Assembly (NCBI GenBank): GCA_036924285.1 | Contig: JAYKYS010000007.1 | Span: 13,950,001 to 14,014,000 of the forward strand | Direction: 5' to 3' | Source of the DNA: Asterella californica | Lineage: Eukaryota; Streptophyta; Marchantiopsida; Marchantiales; Aytoniaceae | Length of the DNA stretch: 64,000 nucleotides | In this document: positions 1-9,971 of the stretch, piece after piece | How positions within the stretch are numbered: the first letter of the stretch is position 1 | How the letters are laid out: every line of letters starts with the position of its first letter | Notes under the pieces: model-generated | Database searches by the model: none | What the model saw: only the letters and a program-made list of their open reading frames with translations | What the model was told of the DNA's origin: nothing | Position numbers and translations under genes: made by a program

Positions 1-786
1 CACGAAGCTGATATGTTCTTCAAGAGGCGGGGAATCAAGTTAGCTCTTACCATGGCTTACAACCCAGAAGGAAATGCGAAGAGTGAGCGCGGTCATCCTC
101 CCATCAGGAAAGCGATTGTGAAAGCTTGCAACGGAAGGGTGAGAGAATGGCCAAGGCTTCTACCATTTGCTCTATGGGCCGATCGTACAACTCATAGCTC
201 GGTGACCGGATACATGCCAGCAGAACTAATGCAAGGGCAAAAACCGATCATGCCTATCGAAGAGCAAATACCTACTTGGAGTGTTCTACCTTGGGAAGAT
301 AATCTCTCTAGAGAGGATCTTCTCGCTCTTAGGATTCGTCAGTTGGAGCGGAGACCAGAGGATGTGGAGCTAGCTCTGGAACGGTTACAAAAAGCTCGCT
401 TGAAGAACAAAGACAGATTTGATAAGCGACATCGACTACGACCTAAGAAGATCCAGGAAGATGATTGGGTGTTGGTATATGATAGTAGCTTGGATAACCA
501 GCATAGAGCGTTGAGAAAGTTTTCTAAACGCTGGTTTGGGCCTTACGTGGTTGTTCGTATTCATGACAACGCCACATACGTACTACGTGAGTTGGATGGT
601 GCACGGCTTAAAGTTCCGATTGCAAGAAAACGGATAAAACTCTTTAAGCGACGAGATGAAGACCCAGACATTGAGGAGATCAGTGTCGAGTTTGATCTCT
701 CTCAAGATCAAGAGGAGAGTCCAGATGAGAGCGTAGAGCCCGAGGGGGAGACTCCCGAAGAAGAAGATGAGGAAGAAGTGGTATGA
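1..786 (+). CDS. Ty3/gypsy pol, C-terminal part of integrase (partial)
   Basis: The frame is open at the left edge and ends with a stop at 784-786. It starts inside the integrase catalytic core: the NAKSERGHPP segment carries the third acidic residue of the D,D-E triad. It continues through the core end (LLPFALWADRTTHSSVTGYMPAEL) and a C-terminal domain with DWVLVYDSSLDNQH and KRWFGPYVV, which resembles the GPY/F module of Ty3/gypsy integrases. The last 40 residues are strongly acidic. It matches the integrases of gypsy-1 and gypsy-2 in this window along its whole length but is clearly a different subfamily. I see no stop or frameshift in the visible part. It would act in the nucleus or in the virus-like particle to insert cDNA. 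Confidence 0.88.
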   Translation, partial: HEADMFFKRRGIKLALTMAYNPEGNAKSERGHPPIRKAIVKACNGRVREWPRLLPFALWADRTTHSSVTGYMPAELMQGQKPIMPIEEQIPTWSVLPWEDNLSREDLLALRIRQLERRPEDVELALERLQKARLKNKDRFDKRHRLRPKKIQEDDWVLVYDSSLDNQHRALRKFSKRWFGPYVVVRIHDNATYVLRELDGARLKVPIARKRIKLFKRRDEDPDIEEISVEFDLSQDQEESPDESVEPEGETPEEEDEEEVV

Positions 787-839
787 TGCCAACCACAACG
801 TATGATTAGGTTGGTGCATACCAGAGGATGCACAGGTTC

Positions 840-851
840 AGAGGGGGTGGA
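840..851 (+). other. polypurine tract of gypsy-3
   Basis: AGAGGGGGTGGA stands directly before the TG that opens the LTR. The same words precede the 3' LTRs of gypsy-1 and gypsy-2, and a variant precedes that of G4. This is the expected plus-strand primer. Confidence 0.8.
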
Positions 852-3365
852 TGTCGTGTTGTGGATTGGCTAGGGTGTGAAACCACCACATATTCTTCGT
901 ACGTGTTTGGTGTTGAGGAGCCACTGGGACCTTATCGTGTCAAAAGATAAGGCTCCACGTAGACGATCCGTGTACTCTTCGCTGAGTGGAGATAAGAGTA
1001 GTACTCTTGTCGTCACATGGGAGATTGATGTATAAGAAGAGAGGTGTGCGGAGCTTGAGATATAGAGTGTAGAGTATCCAAGTCTAGTGGAGTATGATCA
1101 GTATCATCGGATGAAGTAAGCGGCAGTGCGAGTGGTAGGCATGAACGGAGAACCCTTTCGTGCTCCTGATCTTCCACTTGCGCATCCATTCGTCATTAAG
1201 ATCCATTGTCTGCCGCGAGATCACTTTCGAGTATTTATGGTAGCTCATTGGGGAGAGTCGTTTATGACTGCGGTGATGGCTACTCCGGATCCTATCGTTC
1301 TGCCCATTGTCACGTACGACGCTGTTTGGGATCTTACTGTCTACATCTTGCTCTGATGTGGTATGGATCCTCCGTTGGATTTGAACTTCCCAGCGAGAGT
1401 TCCGTTCAACACTTGGGTCGAAATACGATGTTACAGTCGACCAAAAGTGGCGCATCGTGAGTTTGTCGTGAGGAACTTCGGTGAGGATTATTACAACCAG
1501 ATAATAGCTTCATCTGTTCCCTTTGTAGTTTCGTTTATTGTCAACCGTTTTAGAGTCGGGAGTCTGACTCTCTATTGAGCGTAATTTGTACTTCGTGTTT
1601 ACGTGCTTCGTGGTCGACGACATCGTAAACGGCACGTGTTTGTAGTTTGTTCAATATGAACTTTGAGGCCTAAATGGTACTCTTGGATAAAAATTCGTTC
1701 TTTGTGTGTTTGTCATGTGAGTGAAGACAAAACCCTTTTGTCAACTTGTTTCTCATTGGTCGAAAGTTTGACCAATCACCTTCTACCAAGTTTCTTTCAC
1801 GTTTTGAGGGTTAGAGGCACTTCCCGTGGTCCATTCGCGGAGTGTGAGATATGGTTGGAAAGCTTGGGAGACGAGGATGCCCGTAGACTCAATGGTTGTT
1901 GGATTTGAAGCGCGGATGAGAATGTTTCGATCAATTGAAGCTGAGGGGGTCAAATTCGTGACCAATTCTATTTCCGTGAGGTCTTTGTCACTTTCTGGGA
2001 GTTCTGTGAGGTTGCTGGAGATGAATTGACTGTTGCTGGAAAGCTCTTGAGACGGGCTTGCCGATGGACTCAGAGATCAATCGATTCCAAGCCGGAGTGA
2101 AAACGTTATGGCCGGTTGAAGTTGGGTGTCTCAAATCGGAGGTTATGATAGTAGGCGACTGTAAACATGAGACATTGAGAGAGATATGGAGAGTTTGAGG
2201 TCGAATTTCGATATGAAACCTTCCAGGGTCTGAGAAGGTACAGTCAGCTACCTACCTGTGAAATTTGAGACCATTTGGATTATTGGGTTGAAGGGAAACG
2301 TTGTTTTTGTGCACAAGGGTCTGCATATCGCCTTGTGTCATTGACGAAAAGGGCTTGGATCATTCCGAGAGTTTGGTTGAGGATCTGCTGGTGAAACTTT
2401 ACAGAGTGGTAGTGATGGTGACTCATTAGCTTCCTGAGAAGTTTGAGCTGTTTTGATCGAGCGGTTTGTGAAGAATCGAACAGCAAAGTTCTGTCGAAAT
2501 AGTATCATGTTATAAAAACAGCGATAAGGGCTTGATCGTTCCAAGAGTTTGGTTGAAGATCTGCTGGTGAAATTTTACAGAGTGGTAGTGATGGTGACAC
2601 ATTAGCTTCCTGAGAAGTTTGAGCTGTTTTGATCGAGTGGTTTGTGAGGAATCGAACAACAAAGTTCTGTTGAAATAGTATCGTGTTATAGAAACAGCGA
2701 ACTTTGGAAGGGCATAGATGCCAACTCAGAGATGATCTCTCTGCATGTAATACCTTAATAGAGAGATTATTCTACAGCCTATCTGCTGGCCTTGGTTTCA
2801 TCTCATTCTGAGCTGTGGTTGAGGAGTGACAGCGGGGTAAAGTGAGAGGTTCTTGCTCCAAAAGGCGCAAGAGTTAAGACTCTTTTGAAGAACAGGTCGA
2901 CCTGGAGGTTTTGCCAGTGCTTCAGAGCACTTGATCATGGGTATGGAGAGTTGTTGACTGTATTTCCTGTGTTTGGATCCTCTCCATACCCGCATGTCTG
3001 TTTGTACGCCCAGTTGGTTTTGATTGGATTTGTGTGCGGGCGTTGCGCTTAGGTTTCTTTTCTATTAGGAGTGCTGGTATTTCTCTTGTGGTGAGGCTGG
3101 AGTGATGACCAGCAGACCCAAGAGTGCTTGCGGTGATGGCAGGAATAGGTTGCCCGTGCTTGTTACCCCGGTTCTATTCCTAGTCGAGTAGGAGAGAGAT
3201 CTGCCGAGAGGACGTGAGGATATCGTAGCAAGAAAGGTTCAAAGTGTACTTGGAGATCAGAGAGAGGTTTGGGTGGTCACTGGTTCTGAGTCACAGAGTG
3301 CGACACGTACTCTCTACAGCTAGATACCCGGTGTATTCCCAGATAAGAAAGCACGTCACACGACA
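852..3365 (+). repeat. gypsy-3 3' LTR, 2514 bp
   Basis: The boundaries come from alignment with the solo copy at 22043-24566 (2524 bp): both start TGTCGTGTTGTGG and end CACGTCACACGACA. The unusual length comes partly from a tandem duplication of 177 bp. Short open frames inside are not shared between the two copies in a way that suggests coding. Confidence 0.88.
2351..2704 (+). repeat. two tandem 177-bp units inside the gypsy-3 LTR
   Basis: The segment beginning GGGCTTGGATCATTCC and ending before 2528 is repeated from GGGCTTGATCGTTCC at 2528. The units share, among other words, GATCTGCTGGTGAAA, TAGTGATGGTGAC and TTTGAGCTGTTTTGATCGAG. The solo copy has the same duplication with the same period (first unit near 23544, second near 23721), so it is ancestral to this LTR family. 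Confidence 0.8.
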
Positions 3366-4197
3366 GCGAAGGACCAACCACGAGTTTTCGGGTAAGACAG
3401 GAGGTGTACCTACTGGAGCGCACCGAATAGATAGGTAGGTCAGGAAGACACCAAGGACGAGAACCCCTAATCTGCGGGGAAGATGCGTGAGGAAGCACAT
3501 TAGGCACCTTCCAACTTCCCGCAGCACAGCGCGCCTGAAGAAGATCGATTGAGAGAGTGGGCTTCGCGAGCTAGCATTGAGAGAGGAATCGAGTGAGACA
3601 TCGAGGTAAGAGAGAGTAAGTTGGCAGCTAGGCGAAGGGCGAGATCGAATTGCGGGAGCACAAACAGCAGAGAAAGCGAAGGCGTTTCTGTGGAGCTTCC
3701 GAGAAGCTGACGGTGAAGAGTGGCGAGTAGAAGCAGAGGTGGAATCGAGGTGTGGACCGAAATTGACAGCAGGCGCAGTCGTGTGGAGTCGCATTGGAAG
3801 CTAAGACAAGAGCCAGAAGCGCGCGGAGGTCGAAGGCAACTCGGGGAGCCGAAGAAGACTGTAGAGGTTCTTCCCCCTGTTCTTTTCCCCTCTCACTTCT
3901 TCTCGCCTTTTCTTGGTACTCCCCGCGCTTCCTTGATTGTGTGCAGGCAGCCTGATCGATTACCCCACCCCCATTCTTTCTATTGAGACATTGGGCGCGG
4001 AAGCGCTGCCCAATTTCTGTCGAGACATCTCCTTGCTTCTTCCCGAGCTCAATTCGAGCTTCCCTACTCCTAGCCCTCAAATTGGAGACCCCAACTATCA
4101 ATTTCCCTACCCCCCTACCTCTCTATCCCCGAAACTTGGAACAGAAGACGATTCGGAAGATGAGAACATCTTCGAAAGACGCTTCTTGAACTTGATT

Positions 4198-4236
4198 GTC
4201 TTCGGAAGACCGTCTTCGGAAGACTGTCTTCGGAAG
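4198..4236 (+). repeat. three tandem GTCTTC-G-GAAGAC palindromes
   Basis: Two perfect 13-bp palindromes (4198-4210, 4212-4224) and a third truncated one (4226-4236) lie one base apart. The same cluster occurs in X3 near 11087-11125 and in Xa near 31120-31200, so it is a fixed part of the X leader. Each unit could fold on itself in RNA or bind a dimeric protein in DNA. Which of these applies cannot be seen here. Confidence 0.75.
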
Positions 4237-5128
4237 TCGACTGAACACAATTCGTATCAAGAGTGGATTTGCTTTGCTTTTGTGTTTAGAGAGGCTTGGT
4301 ACGAATCCTGAGTGGAGTGGTGAGTTGTTGTGTTAATTCGAGAAGTTGGAAGTCGGGAACTAGGCCTGTGCCTCCCGGTCTTCCAAGCTTCTCAACTCCC
4401 CATCTTCCTAGAGAGACTAGAAGACTGGAAGACTGGCAAAATGAGCGAGAAGACGCGAGGGTCCATTCGGGTCTCTTCTGTCCGATCCATAGCAGCCGTT
4501 CCTTCTTCTTCCCGAACTTAGAAGAGAGTTGTGAGAAGTCTTGCTGGCAGAATCTGGAGAGAATGGTCGAGGGTCATGTCTTCTCATCATGCAGCAAGCT
4601 TCTTCTGAGTGCGTATGAGAGGTGAGAAGTCAGAAGAACAGAGTGCAGTTGTCTTGAGTCTGTTGTGAGGATAGATTGCGTGTAGGAAGACAAAGACAGG
4701 TGAGACCAGTGAAGGGAAGTCTGACTTCAAGAAGTCTTCCGAGAAAGACATTGAATCGGAAGCTGTCCCAAGTGTCTTCCTAGAGGCCACTGTCACCGCA
4801 GGAGCCCGCAACCATCTTCTGAACCTTTCTCATACTCTACTTCTCGCATATCTTGTATCTTTTGATAGGAAGTAGGATGTAATGCAAGGTGGGTTGTCTT
4901 CTTGGTAATCCATGCGAGGCCTTGCTTAGATAGGATTGTGTAGATATAGCTCGGAAGACGAGAGCTATCTAGGAAGTACTGTTAGAATCTCGGAAGACGG
5001 AGTAGCTATCTTCTGGAAGACTAGTTTCGTCTTCTGAGAAGTAGGAGCTAGACTGTTGGCACTCGGGAAGAACTGAGCCTTCAGCTCATAGTAGGTGCTT
5101 GTGGTTTAGTGCAACAGATCTTCCAGGT

Positions 5129-6226
5129 ATGTCGATGCATCCGCGAGGCTTGGTGTTACCCACGGCAGAATTGGCCGAGACCACTCCTTTCCTCAAGGAG
5201 TTGGGTCTCGACTTCTTCCTGTGGGATTGGAACCTCGCAGATCAAGGGCTTCTGGAGGAGGTGTGGGCAGCGTTACCACCGCGTAACCGTGTACCTGCGA
5301 AGGCAGGAGTAGCTCGAGGAAGACCGTCTTCCTGGACTGAAGACTGGTGGCGTAAGGCGTTTCACAGGCCTGAGACCGAGAACCGAGGATATTGGTACGA
5401 GAAGAAGATCTTGCCTAGGATTGTGAGTTCATGGCATGTGCCTGGGAGTACCACCTGCCTTTTTGTGGAAGACAGACAGGGGAGGAACGGTTGGAAGATA
5501 GAGTCTTACCGGGAGCCAAAGAAGCGACTTCTGGCGAAGTTGTTTCTGCATCTTTTCCCCAAGAGAAAAGCGCAGAAGACAAGGTACTTAGGAGATCAGG
5601 ACGTGGAGTTCCTGGAATCAGTGTGGGATGACAGAGTGCCAATCTACTGGGGCGCGTACATCCACAACTATGTACAGACGGAGCTAGCATACTTGGGTAC
5701 CCCGGCGGGAGGACACTTGACGCCCTTCTTCTGCTACTTGTATGTAGCCATGGGGGATCTTAGGGAAGATCAGCTGGCAGTGTATGGGCCAACGGAGCGA
5801 CGGAATGGAGAAGGAGGAGTTCGATCTCGCTGTACACGTGGTGGTGACAGCGTTGGAAGACGAGAAAACTCCAGAAGACGCCCCGGAAGACAGGAAGACG
5901 AGCCGTCTTCCCAGATATTCCGCGTTGAGGAAGCGACTTCCCCGGACCCCTATGAGGTCGCCATGGTCCCTAGTACTGCATCTGTGCCTCAGAAGACCGA
6001 AGACGCATCATTCGACTCGTCTTCCCAGAAGACCATTCCGTCTTCCGAAGTCGAAGCCGAGGAAGACGCAGTCGCAGAAACAGCAGGGCCAGCGAAGAGC
6101 GAGGAGAGGGAAGCTACCTCAGTGGTACCCGAGGTAAGTGCAAGGCTTCCCAGTCCATCAGAAGTCGAGGTAGTAGCTCCGGTAGGAGCAGATCATGTGG
6201 AGATTGCCACCGAGCAATCAGAGTAG
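5129..6226 (+). pseudogene. X1 ORF: X-family coiled-coil protein with internal deletion
   Basis: I chose the ATG at 5129 (MSMHPRGLVLP) because it aligns with the starts of the Xa (9882) and X3 (12003) copies; the frame is open a little further upstream. Residues 1-220 are the X N-terminal domain, with KELGLDFFLWDWNLADQ near 30, WTEDWWRKAF near 70, NGWKIESYREPKKR at about 120-133 and FFCYLYVAMGDLREDQ near 205. After GPT the Ser-rich linker and the coiled coil are missing, a loss of roughly 1.2 kb compared with Xa and X3. The frame then reads the acidic tail (SPDPYEV to IATEQSE). Function unknown. A gag-like or RNP-binding role for the element RNA is a guess based only on the coiled-coil layout. 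Confidence 0.7.
5856..6067. repeat. cluster of GAAGAC/GTCTTC words in X1
   Basis: I count eleven GAAGAC or GTCTTC hexamers in about 210 bp, where chance would give about 0.1. The words occur on both strands and in several reading frames, so codon choice alone does not explain them. The leader and tail of X carry the same words at lower density. Confidence 0.8.
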
Positions 6227-7844
6227 TTAGCAAACTCAATCGACACTTCCAGATTTAGTAGGATCGGACATGCTATCTTAAGGGTGGCAGTTTTCCATGT
6301 AAAAATAGTTAGGACCCCATGTGGCAGCATAGGTAGCGTAGGAGTAACACAGTGGAGGGCTAATTGGGAAGAGGGATCGCATGCATGTGAGGTGACAACC
6401 TCTTGTCAGCGCCTCTCTCTCTCTCCCTGGTGGTCGCCTCCCCTGACTCTCGAGGCAGATGGTTAAGTAGGATCGTAGAGTAGGAAATGGAGCTCTGCCG
6501 GTTCTGCCAGTTCTGTAGGATGCTGTAACAACTGCACATACACACCGATTCTACAGGCAGGCAGGCGAGACACATTAGAGCAGAGACAGTCTTAGCGCAC
6601 TACACCCGTTGTTGGAAACATACGAATAGTCTTGGAATATACAGGAGGGGTCTGCATACTCGCACCAGCAGTGGGGCGGCGATGTAGATAGAAGTAGTGG
6701 ACAGTCTAGGAACAGGGAACGGCATCCTCGTGCAGTCCTGTTAGCTAGACTGGTGTGTCGAGGAGTAGACGCAGGAAGTAGCGAGAGTGAGCTTCCCAAT
6801 GCCATTGTGACTTCTTCTCGGGGAATAGATTGTGGATTTGAGTGCAGCAGCTTCGCTCATGTCTTCTGGGTGGTGGAATGTATTGAATTCGCTCCCAATT
6901 GTGCATCGGAAGTGTTCTTCTTGAGTGGCGGTGAATGTCAACAGTTGTGGAGTGTAGCTTGACTCGTTCAGTAGAGCACTTGGGATCTACGTACGAACAG
7001 TCTTCTGGGTAAGGGATCCCAGAAGACAGAGCAGTCAGAGCAGCGAAGTGAAGAAGAAAGAAGTCTTCTTCTCGCAACAGAAGACGACATCCTCGAGTAG
7101 AAGACGGTGCCACAGTACTCACGTTTGTGGTCTTACTCCCCAAACTATTACAAGCAGGGATGGCTTGTTAGTCAGGATCCGGACTAGAAGCCTGTCGGAA
7201 TCTTAATTGCCCTTTTTCATCCTGTTTTCTCTTGTTTGGATTTTCTTATCTTCCCCATCTTCCCCATCTTCTTATCTTCTTCTAGTGAGCTTCCGATACT
7301 TCTATTGAGCTTCCGTGAAGGTGAATGTCGTTGTAGTGCTACAGGAAGACAACTTCCGTAGGCAGAAGCCTGGGAAGGCTACAGGGGGCATACACCCTGT
7401 GATTTATCTGACCCGTTGGAATGTGAGTGTGAGAATAAGGTGTAACGATTGTTACTAGTCGACTTCTACGAAGCCGGACAGCCTTCTGGAGGTGTGAGAA
7501 GACGAGCTAAACCCCCAGAAGACGAGAATCGCTTCGGGAAGACGGTATCGAGAAGACCGGAAGAAGCAACCTGGAAGCAGGAAGATCGTCTTCCCGAGCT
7601 TCTCTGTGAATAGTTGTATGATATTGTAATTGGTGGTTGTTTGTTTGGGTCCAGAGCACCATTTGGCGTGTCTGGAAGACGTGTTGTTTTGTGTGGTTTT
7701 TGTGAGAAGAAGGGATTTCTAGGCAAAACCCGTGTGTTTGTGTGTTTGAACAGATCTTAGAACTTAGAGCAGCGTTACTTGTGCAAATCCTCTGTGGGAA
7801 CGATATCTTGTATACTAAATGGGCAAAAGGAGAAATCCTACGTC
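6227..7844 (+). other. X1 3' non-coding tail
   Basis: No gene is seen. The tail is shared with the inverted part of X3 (25374 down to 21591) and holds CTACAGGGGGCATACACCCTG near 7379 and the terminal block 7480-7844, which is also present at 26813-27161. GTGGGAACGATATC near 7797 resembles the GTGGGAACGATCC block near the end of Y (30634). Confidence 0.65.
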
Positions 7845-9882
7845 ACTACAACCTCATAGGGGTCGGGGGAAGTCGCTTCCTCCACTCGAAATACTTGAGA
7901 AGACAGCTCTTCTTCTTGTCTTCCGAGGCGTCTTCCGGGGTCTTCTCGGCTTCCAACGCTGTCACTACCAAGTGCACAGCGAGGTCGAACTCCTCCTTCT
8001 CCAAGTCTGATCCGGTCGATGGTGTTGGGGCTTGGGAAGATGCAGTTGCGGGTGGCGGAATCAAGGGAAGACCATAGAGTGTCTTCACGCCCTCTATCTG
8101 CCGATCCAAGTACCTGAACATGCTCTCCTTGCACTCTACCAACATCGCTCTGGACTCGTCGTCCCATTCTCTAGCTAAGATAAGAAGCTTCCTACCCGCG
8201 GTGAAGTTAAACTTATTTCGAAGCGCTTCCACCGACTGAGCTAACATCCCCTGCGCACGAGCTTCCGCTGCTTCTCGTTGCGGCTTCTCGGCTGCAGTCT
8301 GTGCTTCTATGGCTTCTCGCAATGTCTTCCATGTCGTCTTCTCCTCTGCAAGGGCGGTGATCTTGCTCCGCACTCGCAGAACCTCCTAGTCACGCTGTTG
8401 TAAACGCGCCTGCAACTCCTGGTTGCTCTTCTTCAGCTGCGCTAACTCCTTGGCAGAAGCGGCTGCTTCCGTCTTGTATTTCACTGTGAGCTTCTCCATG
8501 GTGCGGAGGTTGGCTTCCAACGCATCTACCTTCTTCTGGCCTTCTTCCTGCCGCATCAGGATGCACAGACCGAATCCATGCTGTAGTGGCTTCTCCTGAG
8601 CCTTCGCTCTCTTCTCGATCAACTCCATAGCTGGTTGGATCTCTGAGTGGAAGAAGGCACTGAACTCCTCCAGTCTTCTTCCCGTGGAAGACAAGCTCAT
8701 CTCCACAATCCGATCCGAGGTGTCGACCTTGTTTTCCAGAGGCAAGGATGCCTCTTCTACCACTATGATCTTTTGCTTCTGTGCGCGAGAAGAAACTACT
8801 CTTCTCATCTTCCGGGGTGGAAGATCTCTCTCCATGGCAGAAGCGGTCCTCTTTACTGCGCTTCCTCGCATCGCAGTAAGACTATCCATCCAATCTTCGT
8901 CTTCTGGAGTCTTCGGAAGACTCCCTGGTGTTGTAAAAGCGATCTTCTGCGCAGCTCTGGTACTCAAGGGCTCCTCCTGTGAGTCGGACTCCGATCCAGA
9001 ATGAATGATCGGGAAGGAGGTGGTCTTCCTAGGTACACTCTTAAGACCCATCTTCCTTGGTGGTGTCGCGTCTTCCGACCCACTGGAGTCATCTTCTCTC
9101 ACCAGAAGCGTCTTTTGATGAGTACCGGATCTCATATGCGGCATCAGAGTGGGAGGGGGAGTCATCGCTGCTGCTCGGTCGTCTTCTCCCGAGGTCTCCT
9201 CCTTCGTCTCGTGCTGCCCTGTTGGTCCATATCTTGCCAACTGATCTTCCGTGAGATCTCCCTTGACCACGTACAGATAACAGAAGAACGGAGTAAGATG
9301 TCCTCCTGCCGGGGTGCCTAAGTACACCAACTCTGCCTGCACATATGCGTGGAAGAACGCGCCCCAGTTGATGGGCAGTCCTTCTCAAATGACTTCCAAG
9401 AATTTCACGTCTTGGTCTCCAAGGTACCTCGTCTTCTGCGCCTTCTCCTTAGGAAAGAGGTGAAGGAACAGCTTCGCCAGCAGACGCTTCTGTGGCTCCC
9501 GGTAAGCTTCAACCTTCCATCCGTTTCTTCCCTGCCTGTCTTCCAGGAAGAAACAAGTTGTGCTTCCAGGCACATGCCACTTCTCCGAGATCATGGGTAA
9601 GATCTTCTTCTCCAATTCGTACCCCTTGTTCTCTGCTTCTGATCTGTGGAAAGCCCTACGCCACCAATCTGCTGTCCAGGAAGATGATCTTCCCCGAGCT
9701 ACTCTTGCCTTCGCATGTACATGGTTGCGAGGTGGTAAGGCTGCCCAAACCTCCTCCAGAAGACCCTGGTCGGCGAGGTTCCAATCCCACAGGAAGAAGT
9801 CGAGATCCAACTCCTTGATGAAGGGTTTAGCCTCGGCCAGTTCTGCTGCCGGTAACACCAACCCTCGAGGATGCGTCGACAT
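7845..9882 (-). pseudogene. Xa ORF: X-family coiled-coil protein, two internal stops
   Basis: One frame of 679 codons starts at ATG 9882 (MSTHPRGLVLPAAELAEAK). It is broken by TGA at 9385-9387 and TAG at 8386-8388, and cut by the X1 insertion after PYEVVV. Order: N-terminal domain (residues 1-225, with NGWKVEAYREPQKR), a Ser/Asp/Glu-rich linker (EDDSSGSEDATPPRKM, GSESDSQEE), basic patches (PPRKMRRVVSSRAQKQK), then a long coiled coil from about 390 to 600 (ALEANLRTMEKLTVKY, LAQLKKSNQELQARLQQRD, LREAIEAQTAAEKPQREAAE), then an Ala/Pro-rich linker. X3 has CAG where Xa has the TAG, so that stop is recent. I do not recognise the family. The basic patches could serve nuclear entry or RNA binding. 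Confidence 0.72.
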
Positions 9883-9971
9883 ACTTGAAACTATGTTGCA
9901 CTAAGCCACACGTACTTACTGTGAGCCGAAGCCTCAGTCCTTCCCAAGTTCTCACAGTCTAGCTTCCACTC

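Larger units (their letters stand above)
1..3365 (+). mobile_element. gypsy-3: 3' end of a Ty3/gypsy element, cut by the window edge
   Basis: The end of an integrase frame, a polypurine tract and a complete 2.5 kb LTR follow one another in the order expected for the 3' end of a Ty3/gypsy element. The LTR runs from TGTCGTGTTG to CACACGACA. The flank right after it is GCGA, so again a tetranucleotide with CG in the middle. The sequence beyond is the X1 repeat, about 258 bp into X by comparison with X3 (near 10229), so gypsy-3 was inserted into X1. The other half of gypsy-3 and the start of X1 lie left of the window. Confidence 0.9.
3366..7844 (+). mobile_element. X1: single-ORF element X, plus strand, first ~258 bp outside window
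   Basis: This copy aligns in order with X3 (9972-27161): a long non-coding leader (to 5128), one ORF, a 1.6 kb non-coding tail, and an end with GTGGGAACGATATCTTGTATAC close to the terminus. It sits inside the opposite-strand copy Xa, whose ORF resumes at 7845 with CACTACAACCTCAT. The end is set by comparison with X3 (ATCCTACGT here, ATCTTGCGA there) and is accurate to a few bases. The ORF has lost about 1.2 kb. No terminal direct repeats, protease, RT or integrase are visible. Confidence 0.8.

Noticed and set aside
4198..4236. CRISPR-like array in the GTCTTC repeats
   Set aside because: Units are palindromes one base apart with no spacers, and the genome is eukaryotic.
8647..9321. Plus-strand open frames opposite the Xa ORF
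   Set aside because: The minus-strand frame aligns as protein with X3 and Y; the plus-strand ones do not.
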